Positions 43,652-53,175 of a stretch of DNA of 64,000 nucleotides are shown piece after piece. Positions within the stretch are counted from its first letter, which is position 1. Each line of letters starts with the position of its first letter. The DNA is from Geodermatophilus pulveris (GTDB lineage: Bacteria; Actinomycetota; Actinomycetes; Mycobacteriales; Geodermatophilaceae). Below the pieces are notes generated by a model. It was given only the letters and a program-made list of their open reading frames with translations, was not told where the DNA came from and ran no database searches. Made by a program: the position numbers and the translations under genes. The stretch is from positions 248,001 through 312,000 of the forward strand of contig NZ_FZOO01000004.1 in assembly GCF_900188375.1 (NCBI RefSeq), in the 5' to 3' direction.

Positions 43652-45427
43652 GTGCCCACCCGCCGAGACGCCGTCGTCCGGCGAGGGATGCGCCACGTCG
43701 GGCGCGCGATCGTCGAGCAGCCGGGCATGTTCACCCTGGCCCTCGTGGCCAGCAGCCTCTACGGCGCCATGACCGTGGCCAGCGCCTACGTGCTGGGCGA
43801 GGTCGTCGACCGGGTCGTCCTGCCGGCGCTGGCCGACGGCGTCACCTCCACCGGCGCCCTCACCCTGGCCGCGGCCGCGATCCTCGGCGTCGCCGTCCTG
43901 AAGATCCTCGGCATCCTGGGCCGGCGGCTGTTCGCCGGCGTCATGAGCTACCGGCTGCAGGCCGAGTACCGCCGCCGGGTCACCGGCCAGTACCTGCGGC
44001 TGCCGCTGTCCTGGCACCAGCGCCACCCCACCGGGCAGCTGCTGTCCAACGCGAACTCCGACGTCGAGGCGGCCTGGTTCTTCGTCGCGCCACTGCCCTT
44101 CGCCTGCGGCGCAGTGGTGATGATCGGCATCACCGTGGTCGCGCTGGTGGCCACCGACCCGCTGCTCGCGCTGGTCGGCATGGTGGTCTTCCCGCTGGTG
44201 TTCGTGCTCAACGCGGTCTACTCGCAGGCCATGAGCCCGCGGATGCAGCGGGCCCAGCAGCTGCGCGCCGAGGTCAGCGAGATCGCCCACGAGAGCTTCG
44301 ACGCCGCCCTGGTCGTCAAGACCCTCGGCCGGGAGGACGTCGAGACCCGCCGCTTCACCGGCCGCGCCGAGGAGCTGCGCGACGGGCTGATCGCCGTGGG
44401 CCGGGTGCGCGGGCTGTTCGACCCGCTGATGGAGGCGCTGCCCAACCTCGGCACGCTGGCCGTGCTGCTCATCGGTGCCACCCGCGTCGCCGAGGGCGCC
44501 ACCGACGCCGGCGACCTGGTGTCCATCGCCTACCTGTTCACCCTGCTCGCCCTGCCGATCCGCGCCATCGGCTGGGTGCTGGCCGACCTGCCGCGCGCGC
44601 TGGCCGGCTTCGACCGGGTCACGCCGGTCCTGGACGCGACCGGCGAGACACCGCACGGCGCGCAGGCGGCGGTCACCGGCGCCGCCGGCGCCGGCCTGGG
44701 GCTGCGCGGCGTCGACTACGGCTTCGAGGGGGCGGCGCGGGCCACGCTGAGCGGTGTCACCTTCGACGTCGCCCCGGGCAGCACGGTCGCCGTCGTCGGG
44801 CCCACCGGGTCGGGCAAGTCCACGCTGGCCGGGCTGCTGGTCCGCCTCGTCGACCCGGCCACCGGCGAGGTGCTCCTGGACGGCGTGGACCTGCGCGCGC
44901 TGCGGGAGGGCGAGGTCAGCACCCAGGCGGCGTTCGTCCCGCAGGGGACCTTCCTGTTCGACGACACCGTGCGCGGCAACGTCACCCTCGGCGCGGACCT
45001 CCCCGACGAGCAGGTGTGGGCGGCGCTGGCCACCGCCGCCGCCGACGACTTCGTCCGCCGGCTGCCCGACGGCCTGGACACCCGGGTGGGCGAGCGCGGC
45101 GCCACGCTGTCCGGCGGGCAGCGGCAGCGGGTCGCGCTGGCCCGCGCGGTGGTCCGCCGTCCCCGGCTGCTCGTGCTCGACGACGCCACGAGCGCCGTCG
45201 ACCCGGCCGTCGAGGCCCGCATCCTGGACGCCCTGCGCGGCGCCGAGCGGCCCTCGACCGTGGTCGTGGTCGCCTACCGGCAGGCCACCATCGCGCTGGC
45301 CGACGAGGTCGTGTGGCTGGTGGGCGGCCGGGTGCTCGCCCGCGGCAGCCACGAGCAGCTGCTGGCCGAGGTGCCCGGGTACGCGGCGCTCGTGCGCGCC
45401 TACGCGCAGACGGAGGTCGCCGCGTGA
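43652..45427 (+). CDS. ABC exporter half-transporter 1 (degenerate nucleotide-binding domain)
   Basis: This 591-residue protein has a six-span ABCB-type membrane domain (residues 1-320) and an ATPase domain. Walker A GPTGSGKST is near 383 and the signature LSGGQRQR near 486. Two catalytic positions differ from the norm. The Walker B segment is LLVLDDATSAVD, with Asp in place of the catalytic Glu, and the H-loop reads VVAYRQAT near 541, with Tyr instead of His. This is the inactive-site half of a heterodimeric exporter. The partner overlaps by four bases. The substrate is unknown. Confidence 0.9.
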   Translation: MPTRRDAVVRRGMRHVGRAIVEQPGMFTLALVASSLYGAMTVASAYVLGEVVDRVVLPALADGVTSTGALTLAAAAILGVAVLKILGILGRRLFAGVMSYRLQAEYRRRVTGQYLRLPLSWHQRHPTGQLLSNANSDVEAAWFFVAPLPFACGAVVMIGITVVALVATDPLLALVGMVVFPLVFVLNAVYSQAMSPRMQRAQQLRAEVSEIAHESFDAALVVKTLGREDVETRRFTGRAEELRDGLIAVGRVRGLFDPLMEALPNLGTLAVLLIGATRVAEGATDAGDLVSIAYLFTLLALPIRAIGWVLADLPRALAGFDRVTPVLDATGETPHGAQAAVTGAAGAGLGLRGVDYGFEGAARATLSGVTFDVAPGSTVAVVGPTGSGKSTLAGLLVRLVDPATGEVLLDGVDLRALREGEVSTQAAFVPQGTFLFDDTVRGNVTLGADLPDEQVWAALATAAADDFVRRLPDGLDTRVGERGATLSGGQRQRVALARAVVRRPRLLVLDDATSAVDPAVEARILDALRGAERPSTVVVVAYRQATIALADEVVWLVGGRVLARGSHEQLLAEVPGYAALVRAYAQTEVAA

Positions 45428-47265
45428 GCACCGCCGCGACCGCCCTCGACGAGCGGCACCGCGAGGAGGGCGCCTTCGCCACCCTGCGCCGGGGCCTGGC
45501 GATGATGCCGGAGTTCCGCCGCGGCCTGCCGGTGACCTTCGCCCTCGCGCTGGCGGCCACCGCCGGGCGGGTGGTCGTCCCGATCGCCGTCCAGCAGGTC
45601 ATCGACCGCGGCCTGGCCGGCCCCGGCGGCCCGGACGCGGAGTTCGTCCGCACCGTGGTGCTGGTCTGCGCCGGCGTCGTCCTGCTCAACGTGCTGGCCG
45701 TCTACCGGATGAACGTCCGGCTGTTCCGGACGACGGAGACCGCGCTGGCCGGGCTGCGCACCCGGGCCTTCCGGCACGTGCACGACCTGTCGGTGCTGCA
45801 CCAGCAGGGCCAGCGCCGCGGCTCGCTGGTCTCCCGGGTCACCAGCGACGTCGACCAGCTGTCCACGTTCATGCAGTGGGGCGGCGTGCTCGGCGTGATC
45901 AGCCTCGGGCAGCTGCTCGTGGCCACGGTGGTCATGGCCGTCTACTCCTGGCAGCTCACCCTCGTCGTCCTGGCGTGCTTCCTGCCCCTGGCCGCCGCCG
46001 TCCGGTACCTCGCCGCGCGGCTGGCGGTCGCCTACGGCGTGGTGCGCGAGCGGGTCGGCGACGTGCTGGCCGCGGTGTCCGAGGCCGTCGTCGGCGCCCC
46101 CACGGTGCGCGCCTACGGCATCCGGGAGCGCACCGCCGCCCGCCTGGACCGCGCCATCCAGCGGCACTACCGGGCCCAGGTGAAGGCCCAGCAGGTCACG
46201 GCCGCGGTGTTCGTCAGCGGCGAGTTCGTCGCCGCCGTCGCCAACGTCGCCGTGGTGGTCGCCGGCGTCCTGCTCGGCCTGGACGGCGACATCACGGCGG
46301 GCACCCTGGTCGCCTTCCTCTTCCTCGTCACGCTGTTCGTCGCGCCGGTGCAGATCGCCACCGAGGTGCTCAACGAGGGGCAGAACGCGATCGCCGGGTT
46401 CCGCCGGGTGCTCGACGTGCTGGAGACCGCGCCGGACGTGCGCGACCCCGCCGTCGCCGGCCCCGGGGAGGCCCGGCAGCTGCCGCACGCGCCGCTCGGG
46501 GTGCGTTTCGAGCACGTCAGCTTCCGCTACGCGCCGGGGGCGCGGCCCGCCCTGGAGGACGTCGACCTGGAGATCGCGCCGCGCCGCCGCGTCGCGGTCG
46601 TCGGCGAGACCGGGTCGGGCAAGACGACGTTCGCCAAGCTGGTCACCCGGCTCATGGACCCCACCGAGGGCCGGGTGCTGCTCGGCGACGACGACGCCGG
46701 CTGGGTGCCGCTGGACCGGGTCGCCTTCGCCTCGCTGCGCCAGCGGGTGGTGATGGTGCCCCAGGACGGCTTCCTGTTCGACGCCACCGTCGCCGACAAC
46801 GTGCGCTACGGGCGCCCCGGCACCACCGACGCCGAGGTGCGCACCGCCCTGGAGGAGCTGGGCCTGGGCGACTGGGTGGCCGGGCTGCCCGAGGGCGTGG
46901 CCACCCGGGTCGGCCAGCGGGGGGACTCGCTGTCGGCGGGGGAGCGGCAGCTGGTCGCCGTCGCCCGCGCCTACGTCGCCGACCCCGACCTGCTGGTGCT
47001 CGACGAGGCCACCAGCGCCGTCGACCCGGCCACCGAGCGCCGGCTCACCCACGCCCTCGACCGGCTGACCGACGGCCGGACGACGCTGACCATCGCCCAC
47101 CGGCTGTCCACCGCCGAGCGGGCCGACGAGGTGCTCGTCGTCGACGCCGGCCGGGTGGTGCAGCGCGGCACGCACGCCGACCTGGTCGACGCCGTCGGGC
47201 CCTATGCCCGGCTGCACGCCTCCTGGCGCCGCTCCTCGGCGGGGGAGCCCGCGCCCACGGCCTGA
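45424..47265 (+). CDS. ABC exporter half-transporter 2 (canonical catalytic residues)
   Basis: This is the 613-residue partner of the preceding gene. It has a six-span membrane domain (about 35-320) followed by the ATPase domain: Walker A GETGSGKTT near 394, Walker B LLVLDEATSAVD with the catalytic Glu near 522, and H-loop TIAHRLST near 558. Its signature motif is LSAGERQ rather than LSGGQ. In heterodimeric exporters such as TM287/288, the degenerate ATP site is built from the Walker motifs of one half and the altered signature of the other, exactly the pattern seen here. Confidence 0.92.
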   Translation: MSTAATALDERHREEGAFATLRRGLAMMPEFRRGLPVTFALALAATAGRVVVPIAVQQVIDRGLAGPGGPDAEFVRTVVLVCAGVVLLNVLAVYRMNVRLFRTTETALAGLRTRAFRHVHDLSVLHQQGQRRGSLVSRVTSDVDQLSTFMQWGGVLGVISLGQLLVATVVMAVYSWQLTLVVLACFLPLAAAVRYLAARLAVAYGVVRERVGDVLAAVSEAVVGAPTVRAYGIRERTAARLDRAIQRHYRAQVKAQQVTAAVFVSGEFVAAVANVAVVVAGVLLGLDGDITAGTLVAFLFLVTLFVAPVQIATEVLNEGQNAIAGFRRVLDVLETAPDVRDPAVAGPGEARQLPHAPLGVRFEHVSFRYAPGARPALEDVDLEIAPRRRVAVVGETGSGKTTFAKLVTRLMDPTEGRVLLGDDDAGWVPLDRVAFASLRQRVVMVPQDGFLFDATVADNVRYGRPGTTDAEVRTALEELGLGDWVAGLPEGVATRVGQRGDSLSAGERQLVAVARAYVADPDLLVLDEATSAVDPATERRLTHALDRLTDGRTTLTIAHRLSTAERADEVLVVDAGRVVQRGTHADLVDAVGPYARLHASWRRSSAGEPAPTA

Positions 47266-47297
47266 CCTGCCGTCGTCGCGTCGCCGTCTCCGGGGCC

Positions 47298-47303
47298 TAG
47301 CCT
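47298..47303 (+). promoter_or_regulatory. -10 box TAGCCT for a leaderless transcript
   Basis: TAGCCT ends six bases before the GTG at 47310. Confidence 0.5.
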
Positions 47304-47309
47304 GCGCAG

Positions 47310-47756
47310 GTGGCTCCACCCCGCGGGCGCGACCGCGCTCCCGACCTGCCCCCGTCGGACGCGAGCACGCCGCCGTCCGCGGTCGCCGCCGCGGCGCTGG
47401 GCGTCGTCGGGGCGCTCCCGACCGGCTTCCTCGCCGTCGTCGCGGTCGCCCTCGGCGGGGTGACCGCGGACGCCGGGTCCGACCCGTGGGCCTACCTGCT
47501 CGTCGTCGTGCCGCTGGTCCAGGTGTCGGCCGCCGCCTGGCTGCTGGCCCGCCGCGGCTGGCTGCCGACGGTGCTCGCCCTGGTCCCGGTCGCGGTGCTG
47601 GCCGGCGTGGTGGTCTGGACGGCCGCCCGCACCGAGGAGGCCGGGAACCCGGCCCTGCCGCTGCTGCTCCTGCTCGCCCCGGGCCTGGCCGCGGCGCTGG
47701 CGGCCACCCCGCGGGTGCGCCGGTGGGTGCGGGGACGGCCCGGCCGCGGCCGCTGA
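47310..47756 (+). CDS. Four-span membrane protein of unknown function
   Basis: I do not recognise this 148-residue protein. After a proline-rich N terminus it has four hydrophobic segments at about residues 25-48, 56-78, 82-104 and 112-130, and a basic tail (RVRRWVRGRPGRGR). It is the first of three small genes, each with its own leaderless-type promoter, between the ABC exporter and the tryptophan genes. Confidence 0.6.
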   Translation: MAPPRGRDRAPDLPPSDASTPPSAVAAAALGVVGALPTGFLAVVAVALGGVTADAGSDPWAYLLVVVPLVQVSAAAWLLARRGWLPTVLALVPVAVLAGVVVWTAARTEEAGNPALPLLLLLAPGLAAALAATPRVRRWVRGRPGRGR

Positions 47757-47784
47757 CGTCCGGCCCGCGCGGCGCCGGCCGACC

Positions 47785-47790
47785 TACGCT
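47785..47790 (+). promoter_or_regulatory. -10 box TACGCT for a leaderless transcript
   Basis: TACGCT ends seven bases before the ATG at 47798, which fixes that ATG as the likely start although the frame breaks soon after. Confidence 0.5.
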
Positions 47791-47797
47791 GCCGGGC

Positions 47798-48128
47798 ATG
47801 GCGAACCCCGCCCCGCGCAACCGGGCGGCCGCTGCCCGTCCCGTTCGCCGCCGCCGTCCTGGTTGCCGCCGAGTACCTGTGGCTGGGCTGGCTGCTGCGC
47901 GCCCCGGGGGTGGCCCCGGTCGGGTCGGCCGTCCCGGTGGCCCTGGCGGTCGTCGCGCTGGCCGGCGCGCTGGGCCTCGGCGCGGTCACCGGCCAGCAGC
48001 TGGTGCTGCTCGTCGGGCCGGCCGGCTGCCTGGCGCCGGCCACCCGCCGCCCGGTGCGCGCCTGGACCCGACCCGCCCGGGCGACGCCCGCCGCGGACCG
48101 GGGCCGCTCCACGCAGCGCACCGGCTAG
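47798..48128 (+). pseudogene. Small membrane protein with an apparent frameshift after codon 8
   Basis: The promoter-proximal ATG reads MANPAPRN and then continues as arginine- and glycine-rich nonsense. One base further on, a second frame has LPVPFAAAVLVAAEYLWLGW, then a second span (VALAVVALAGALGLGAVTGQ) and ends ...STQRTG at 48128. That frame has no start codon near the promoter. Skipping one base at about 47822 joins the two into a two- or three-span protein of about 109 residues. The cause may be a true mutation or a sequencing error. No family is recognised. Confidence 0.5.
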
Positions 48129-48131
48129 CGT
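48126..48131 (+). promoter_or_regulatory. -10 box TAGCGT for a leaderless FAD-dehydrogenase transcript
   Basis: TAGCGT ends seven bases before the GTG at 48139. Its first three bases are the stop codon of the preceding frame. Confidence 0.55.
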
Positions 48132-48138
48132 GCTCTGC

Positions 48139-49791
48139 GTGACGGACACCGACGTCGTCGTGGTCGGGGCGGGGCTGGCCGGGCTGGTCGCCGCCGCGGA
48201 GCTGGCCGACGCCGGCCGGCGGGTGGTCCTGCTCGACCAGGAGCCCGAGCAGTCCCTCGGCGGGCAGGCGTGGTGGTCCTTCGGCGGGCTGTTCCTCGTC
48301 GACTCGCCCGAGCAGCGCCGGCTGCGGGTCCGCGACTCCCTGGAGCTCGCCCGGCAGGACTGGGCCGGCACCGCGTCCTTCGACCGGCCGGAGGACCACT
48401 GGCCGCGGGCGTGGGCCGAGGCCTACCTCCAGTTCGCCGCGGGGGAGAAGCGGGCCTGGCTGCGCGAGCAGGGCATCGGGCTGTTCCCGGTGGTCGGCTG
48501 GGCCGAGCGCGGCGGCTACACCGCCACCGGCCACGGCAATTCGGTGCCCCGCTTCCACATCGTCTGGGGCACCGGGCCCGGCATCGTCGCGCCGTTCGAA
48601 CGCCGCGTGCGGGCCGCCGCCGAGCGGGGCGTGCTGCAGCTGCGGTTCCGCCACCGCGTCGACGAGCTGGTCGTCACCGGCGGCGCGGTCACCGGCGTCC
48701 GCGGCACCGTGCTCGAGCCCAGCGACGCCCCCCGCGGCGCGGCCAGCTCCCGGACCGCCGTCGGCGACTTCGAGGTCACCGCCCAAGCCGTGGTGGTCAC
48801 CTCCGGCGGCATCGGCGGAGACCACGACCTGGTCCGGCGCAACTGGCCCGCGCGGCTGGGCCCGCCGCCGCGGCGGCTGCTGTCCGGGGTGCCGGCGCAC
48901 GTCGACGGCCGGATGCTGCGGGTGGCCGAGGACACCGGCGCCAGCGTGGTCAACGCCGACCGGATGTGGCACTACACCGAGGGCGTCACCAACCACTCAC
49001 CGGTCTGGCAGCGGCACGGCATCCGGATCCTGCCCGGCCCCTCGTCGCTGTGGCTGGACGCCACCGGCCGGCGGCTGCCGGTGCCGCTGTTCCCCGGCTT
49101 CGACACCCTCGGCACGCTGGCCCACATCGGCCGGACCGGGCACGAGCACACCTGGTTCCTCGCCACGCACAAGATCGTGGCGAAGGAGTTCGCGCTCTCG
49201 GGCTCCGAGCAGAACCCCGACCTCACCGGCAAGGACGTCAGGCTGCTGGTCGGCCGGGTCAAGGCCGGCGTCGCCGGCCCCGTGCAGGCATTCCTGGACG
49301 ACGGCGAGGACTTCGTCGTCGCGCGCACCCTGCCCGAGCTGGTCGCCGGGATGAACCGGGTCACCGGCGGCACCCCCGAACTGGCGCTGGCCGACGTCGA
49401 GCGCGAGGTCGTGGCCCGCGACCGCGAGGTCGCGCACCCCTTCACCAAGGACCTGCAGGTCACCGCGATCCGCGGCGCCCGCAACTACCTCGGCGACAAG
49501 CTGATCCGCGTGGCCCCGCCGCACCGGCTGCTCGACCCCGAGGCCGGGCCGCTGATCGCGGTCCGGCTGGGCGTGCTCACCCGCAAGACGCTCGGCGGGC
49601 TGGAGACCGACCTGTCCGGCCGGGTGCTGCGGCCCGGCGGGGAGGTCCTCCCCGGGCTCTGGGCCGCCGGTGAGGTCGCCGGCTTCGGCGGCGGCGGCAT
49701 GCACGGCCACCGCTCGCTGGAGGGGACCTTCCTCGGCGGCTGCCTCTTCTCCGGCCGGGTCGCGGGCCGGGCGCTGGCGGCTGCGCTGTGA
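48139..49791 (+). CDS. FAD-binding dehydrogenase (KstD/flavocytochrome c-like family)
   Basis: This flavoprotein has 550 residues. The N-terminal Rossmann motif VVVVGAGLAGLVAAAELADAG binds FAD. SLGGQAWWSFGGLFLVDSPEQ near residue 36 and the C-terminal WAAGEVAGFGGGGMHGHRSLEG near 513 match the actinobacterial 'FAD-binding dehydrogenase' group related to 3-ketosteroid dehydrogenases and fumarate reductases. The substrate is unknown and a steroid role should not be assumed. Its stop overlaps the start of the next gene by four bases. Confidence 0.85.
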   Translation: MTDTDVVVVGAGLAGLVAAAELADAGRRVVLLDQEPEQSLGGQAWWSFGGLFLVDSPEQRRLRVRDSLELARQDWAGTASFDRPEDHWPRAWAEAYLQFAAGEKRAWLREQGIGLFPVVGWAERGGYTATGHGNSVPRFHIVWGTGPGIVAPFERRVRAAAERGVLQLRFRHRVDELVVTGGAVTGVRGTVLEPSDAPRGAASSRTAVGDFEVTAQAVVVTSGGIGGDHDLVRRNWPARLGPPPRRLLSGVPAHVDGRMLRVAEDTGASVVNADRMWHYTEGVTNHSPVWQRHGIRILPGPSSLWLDATGRRLPVPLFPGFDTLGTLAHIGRTGHEHTWFLATHKIVAKEFALSGSEQNPDLTGKDVRLLVGRVKAGVAGPVQAFLDDGEDFVVARTLPELVAGMNRVTGGTPELALADVEREVVARDREVAHPFTKDLQVTAIRGARNYLGDKLIRVAPPHRLLDPEAGPLIAVRLGVLTRKTLGGLETDLSGRVLRPGGEVLPGLWAAGEVAGFGGGGMHGHRSLEGTFLGGCLFSGRVAGRALAAAL

Positions 49792-50498
49792 CGGGCCTCG
49801 GTGGCCATCCGCTGAGCGGCGCGGTCCCGGGCCCCTGGGCGGACCCGGCCACGGAGACCGAGCCCGGCGCCCCCTACGCCGGTCCGCCGCCGACGAGGCC
49901 GCCCTGGAGCGCGGGCGCCGGCCGGCCCCACCCGGCGCCCGCGTACGGCGCCTCGCCCTGGCCCTCGCCCTGGCCCTCGCCCTGGCCCCCGCCCTGGCCC
50001 CCGCCCTGGCCGCCGGCAGCGGCCCGACCGCGGCGGCCCGGGCAGGTCGTCGCCGCGGCGGTGCTCGTCCTCGTGCAGGCCGCCGGGGTGGCGCTGGTGA
50101 CCGCCTACCTGCAGCTCCTGGCGTCGGTGCTGTCCGCGGCCGTCGGCCGGCCCGGGTTCCCGGCCGGCGCTGCCGTGCTGGTCGCCGAGGCCGGCACGCT
50201 CGCCGTCGTGCAGCTGGTCTCGGTCGTCCTGCTGGTCACCGCCGGGGCTCTCGCGCTGGCGACCCGCCGTCCGGTGGCCCGCTGGTCGCTGGTCGCGGCC
50301 TCCGGCCTGCAGCTGGCCCTGGCCGCCTACTGGGCCGTGCGCCTGGTGGCCCTGCTGGACGGCGGCGCGGCCGTGCTGGCGCTCCTCGTCGTCGTCGCGG
50401 CGGCGGCCCCGGCGGCCGCGCTGGGGCTGTCGGTCGGAGCGCCGGCGCGGGCCTGGTTCGCCGGCTCGCCCACGGGGGGCGGCCCGCCGCACCGGTGA
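49788..50498 (+). CDS. Proline/tryptophan-repeat membrane protein
   Basis: The 236-residue protein starts with a proline-rich cytoplasmic region of about 90 residues. This includes five four-residue repeats, PWPS or PWPP, at residues 57-76. About four membrane spans follow (residues 88-225). It is not a family I can name. The overlap with the FAD dehydrogenase gene suggests shared expression. The repeat could bind WW- or SH3-like partners or vary in number; both ideas are speculative. Confidence 0.65.
   Translation: MTGLGGHPLSGAVPGPWADPATETEPGAPYAGPPPTRPPWSAGAGRPHPAPAYGASPWPSPWPSPWPPPWPPPWPPAAARPRRPGQVVAAAVLVLVQAAGVALVTAYLQLLASVLSAAVGRPGFPAGAAVLVAEAGTLAVVQLVSVVLLVTAGALALATRRPVARWSLVAASGLQLALAAYWAVRLVALLDGGAAVLALLVVVAAAAPAAALGLSVGAPARAWFAGSPTGGGPPHR
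49956..50015 (+). repeat. Five tandem 12-bp repeats in coding sequence
   Basis: The unit CCCTGGCCCTCG (units 1-2), CCCTGGCCCCCG (3-4) and CCCTGGCCGCCG (5) repeats in frame and encodes PWPS/PWPP. Slippage here would change protein length by four residues without breaking the frame. Confidence 0.85.
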
Positions 50499-50534
50499 CC
50501 CGGCCGGCGGCGCGCGGGTGGGACGATCGGGGGC

Positions 50535-50909
50535 GTGTCCGCCGCCCCCGCCGCCGAGCCCGCCCTGGACCCCGAGGTCGCCGCCCTGCTGCGCCGCGAC
50601 CCCGCCGGCCTGGTCGCCGCCGTCGTCCAGCAGCACGACACCGGCGAGGTGCTCATGGTCGCCTGGATGGACGACGAGGCGCTGCGCCGCACGCTGACCA
50701 CCGGCCGGGCCACCTACTGGTCGCGCAGCCGGGGCGAGTACTGGGTGAAGGGCGAGACCTCCGGGCACCGGCAGTGGGTCCGCGACGTCCGGCTGGACTG
50801 CGACGGCGACGCGCTGCTGGTCGTCGTCGACTCCGACGGCCCGGCCTGCCACACCGGCACGCGGTCCTGCTTCTCCCGCGAGCTGGGGGTCACCCGTGCG
50901 GCTCGGTGA
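50535..50909 (+). CDS. hisI: Phosphoribosyl-AMP cyclohydrolase HisI
   Basis: HisI opens the purine ring of PR-AMP, the third step of histidine synthesis. The 124-residue protein has [19 protein letters not shown] near residue 36 and the zinc and magnesium motif [13 protein letters not shown] near 92, followed by [13 protein letters not shown]. It is the single-domain form, without the HisE pyrophosphatase. GACGAT ends seven bases before the GTG and may be a weak -10 box. It overlaps trpE by 14 bases. Confidence 0.94.
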   Translation: MSAAPAAEPALDPEVAALLRRDPAGLVAAVVQQHDTGEVLMVAWMDDEALRRTLTTGRATYWSRSRGEYWVKGETSGHRQWVRDVRLDCDGDALLVVVDSDGPACHTGTRSCFSRELGVTRAAR

Positions 50910-52392
50910 GACCACCCCGTCGCGGGAGGACTTCGCGGCCCTCGACCAGGCGGTGGTGCCGGTCACCCGCCGGCTGCTGGCCGACGGCGAGACGGCGGTC
51001 GGCGTGTACCGCAAGCTCGCCGGCAACCGGCCCGGCACGGTATTGCTGGAGTCCGCCGAGCAGGGCAAGCAGTGGAGCCGGTACAGCTTCGTCGGGGTGC
51101 GCAGCGCCGGGGTGCTCACCGAGCGGAACGGCGCCGCGCTGTGGCTGGGCGAGCACCTGCCCGGGCTCACCGACGACCTGCCGGCCGACCCGCTGGCCGC
51201 CGTCCGCACCCTGGCCCGCCGGCTGCGCTCGCCGCGCCGCCCCGACCTGCCCCGGCTGACCGGCGGGCTGGTCGGCTACCTCGGCTACGACGTCGTCCGG
51301 CGGCTGGAGCGGCTGCCGGAGACCAGCACCGACGACCTCGGCATGCCGGAGCTGGCGCTCATGCTGGTCACCGACCTCGCCGTGCTCGACCACCACGACG
51401 GCACGGTGCTGCTCATCGCCAACGCCGTGCGCGGCGCCGGGGGCTACGACGACGCGGTCACCCGGCTGGACGCCATGGCCGCCGACCTCACCAAGGCCGG
51501 CCCGACCGGGGTGGCCGCCTTCGCCACCGCCGAGCCGCCGCCCGTGCACAGCAACACGACGCCCGGGGCCTACCGGGACGGCGTGGAACGCATCCGCGAG
51601 CACATCCGGGCCGGCGACGCCTTCCAGGTGGTGCTCGCCCAGCGCTTCGAGGTGGCCACCGGCGTCGAGGCGCTGGACCTCTATCGGGTGCTGCGGGCGA
51701 CCAACCCCTCCCCGTACATGTACCTGTTGCGCTTCGCCGGCCGCGAGTCGCCGTTCGAGGTCGTCGGGTCCTCGCCGGAGGCGCTGGTGACGGTGACCGG
51801 CAGCTCGGCCGTCGTCCACCCGCCGGCCGGGACCCGCCCGCGCGGGGCGACCCCGGAGGAGGACGTGCGGCTGGCCGAGGGCCTGCTGGCCGACCCCAAG
51901 GAGCGCGCCGAGCACGTGATGCTGGTCGACCTGGCCCGCAACGACCTCGGCCGGGTGTGCGTGCCCGGCTCGGTCGAGGTGCCCGACTTCATGCGCATCG
52001 AGCACTACAGCCACGTCATGCACCTGGTGTCCACCGTGGCCGGCGAGGTCGCGCCCGAGTGGGACGCCCTCGACGTGTTCGACGCGACCTTCCCCGCCGG
52101 CACCGTGTCCGGGGCGCCCAAGCCGCGCGCGATGGAGATCATCGAGTCGCTGGAGCCCACCCGGCGGGCGCTCTACGCCGGGACGGTGGGCTACGTGGAC
52201 GCCAGCGGGGACATGGACATGGCCATCGCCATCCGGACGGCGGTGCTGCACGGCGGCCGGGCCTACGTGCAGGCCGGGGCCGGGATCGTCGCCGACAGCG
52301 ACCCGGCCACCGAGGAGGCCGAGACCCGCCACAAGGCCCGCGCGGTGCTCTCGGCGATCGCGACGGCGGAGGGGATGCGGGAGCTCCCGTGA
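50896..52392 (+). CDS. trpE: Anthranilate synthase component I TrpE
   Basis: TrpE makes anthranilate from chorismate using ammonia from TrpG, which is not in this window. The 498-residue protein has the feedback-site type N terminus ([18 protein letters not shown] near residue 50) and the chorismate-binding C-terminal half: [27 protein letters not shown], then [19 protein letters not shown] and [18 protein letters not shown]. It lies in the order hisI-trpE-membrane protein-trpC. It overlaps hisI by 14 bases and the next gene by four. I saw no Trp leader peptide. Confidence 0.96.
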   Translation: MRLGETTPSREDFAALDQAVVPVTRRLLADGETAVGVYRKLAGNRPGTVLLESAEQGKQWSRYSFVGVRSAGVLTERNGAALWLGEHLPGLTDDLPADPLAAVRTLARRLRSPRRPDLPRLTGGLVGYLGYDVVRRLERLPETSTDDLGMPELALMLVTDLAVLDHHDGTVLLIANAVRGAGGYDDAVTRLDAMAADLTKAGPTGVAAFATAEPPPVHSNTTPGAYRDGVERIREHIRAGDAFQVVLAQRFEVATGVEALDLYRVLRATNPSPYMYLLRFAGRESPFEVVGSSPEALVTVTGSSAVVHPPAGTRPRGATPEEDVRLAEGLLADPKERAEHVMLVDLARNDLGRVCVPGSVEVPDFMRIEHYSHVMHLVSTVAGEVAPEWDALDVFDATFPAGTVSGAPKPRAMEIIESLEPTRRALYAGTVGYVDASGDMDMAIAIRTAVLHGGRAYVQAGAGIVADSDPATEEAETRHKARAVLSAIATAEGMRELP

Positions 52393-53000
52393 CGGGGACG
52401 GCCCGCCGGGAGCTCGCCGCGGCCGCCGCCGGCGCGGCGGCGGCCGGGGGCCTGGCGCTGTCCGCCGGGGGCCGGACCTGGGTGGCCGCGACCGTCACCC
52501 GCCCGGTGCCGCTGCCCCCCGTCGCCGAGCAGCTCACCGGGGCCGAACTGGCCCCGCTGGTCCCCGCCGGCGGGCTGCTGCTGCTGGCGGCCGCGGCGGC
52601 GCTGCTCGCCGTCCGCAGCGCCGGGCGGGTGCTGGTCGGCCTGCTGGCCGCGGTCACCGGCGGCGTGCTGGGCTGGTCGGGCCTGCGCACGCTGCTCACC
52701 GACGCGGGCGCCACGGCCGCCGGGGCGCTGGCCACGGCGCCGGGCAGCACGACCACCGCGACGGTGCAGGCCGCCTGGCCGGCGCTGGCCGTCGTGGCCG
52801 GCCTGCTGGCGACGGCGGCCGGCCTGCTCACCGTGCTGCGCGGGCGCGGCTGGCCCGGCCTGGGCCGCCGGTACGAGCGCCCCGCCGCGGCGCGGGCCGC
52901 CCCGCGGCGGGAGCGGACCGACGAGGACCGGGCGCTGGACGCCTGGCGGGCCCTCGACCGCGGGGAGGACCCCACCGAGGAGCGGACCGAACACCGTTGA
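52389..53000 (+). CDS. Trp biosynthesis-associated membrane protein (TIGR02234-like)
   Basis: This 203-residue protein has four membrane spans (about 8-28, 55-74, 78-98, 122-145) and a charged cytoplasmic tail ([23 protein letters not shown]). The actinobacterial family TIGR02234 occupies the same place between trpE and trpC; its role is unknown. The conserved [16 protein letters not shown] after the first span fits the family. GTG overlaps the trpE stop. Confidence 0.8.
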   Translation: MTGTARRELAAAAAGAAAAGGLALSAGGRTWVAATVTRPVPLPPVAEQLTGAELAPLVPAGGLLLLAAAAALLAVRSAGRVLVGLLAAVTGGVLGWSGLRTLLTDAGATAAGALATAPGSTTTATVQAAWPALAVVAGLLATAAGLLTVLRGRGWPGLGRRYERPAAARAAPRRERTDEDRALDAWRALDRGEDPTEERTEHR

Positions 53001-53175
53001 GTACCCGCGCCGGGGCGGGCCACACCCACCGGAGGGGGAGGGTGTTGCCCCCGCGGTCGGCGGGGGAGCTGCCGCCTCTAGAGTTGGTCCACGGATCGGG
53101 TCCCGGCCGGGGCCGCGCCCCGAGGTGGTCCGACACGGCCCGGCGGGCGGAGGACGAGCAGCACCGGGAGGACTC

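Noticed and set aside
48139..49791. A steroid degradation role for the FAD dehydrogenase
   Set aside because: Similarity to KstD is at the level of the broad flavoprotein family, and no other steroid genes are nearby.
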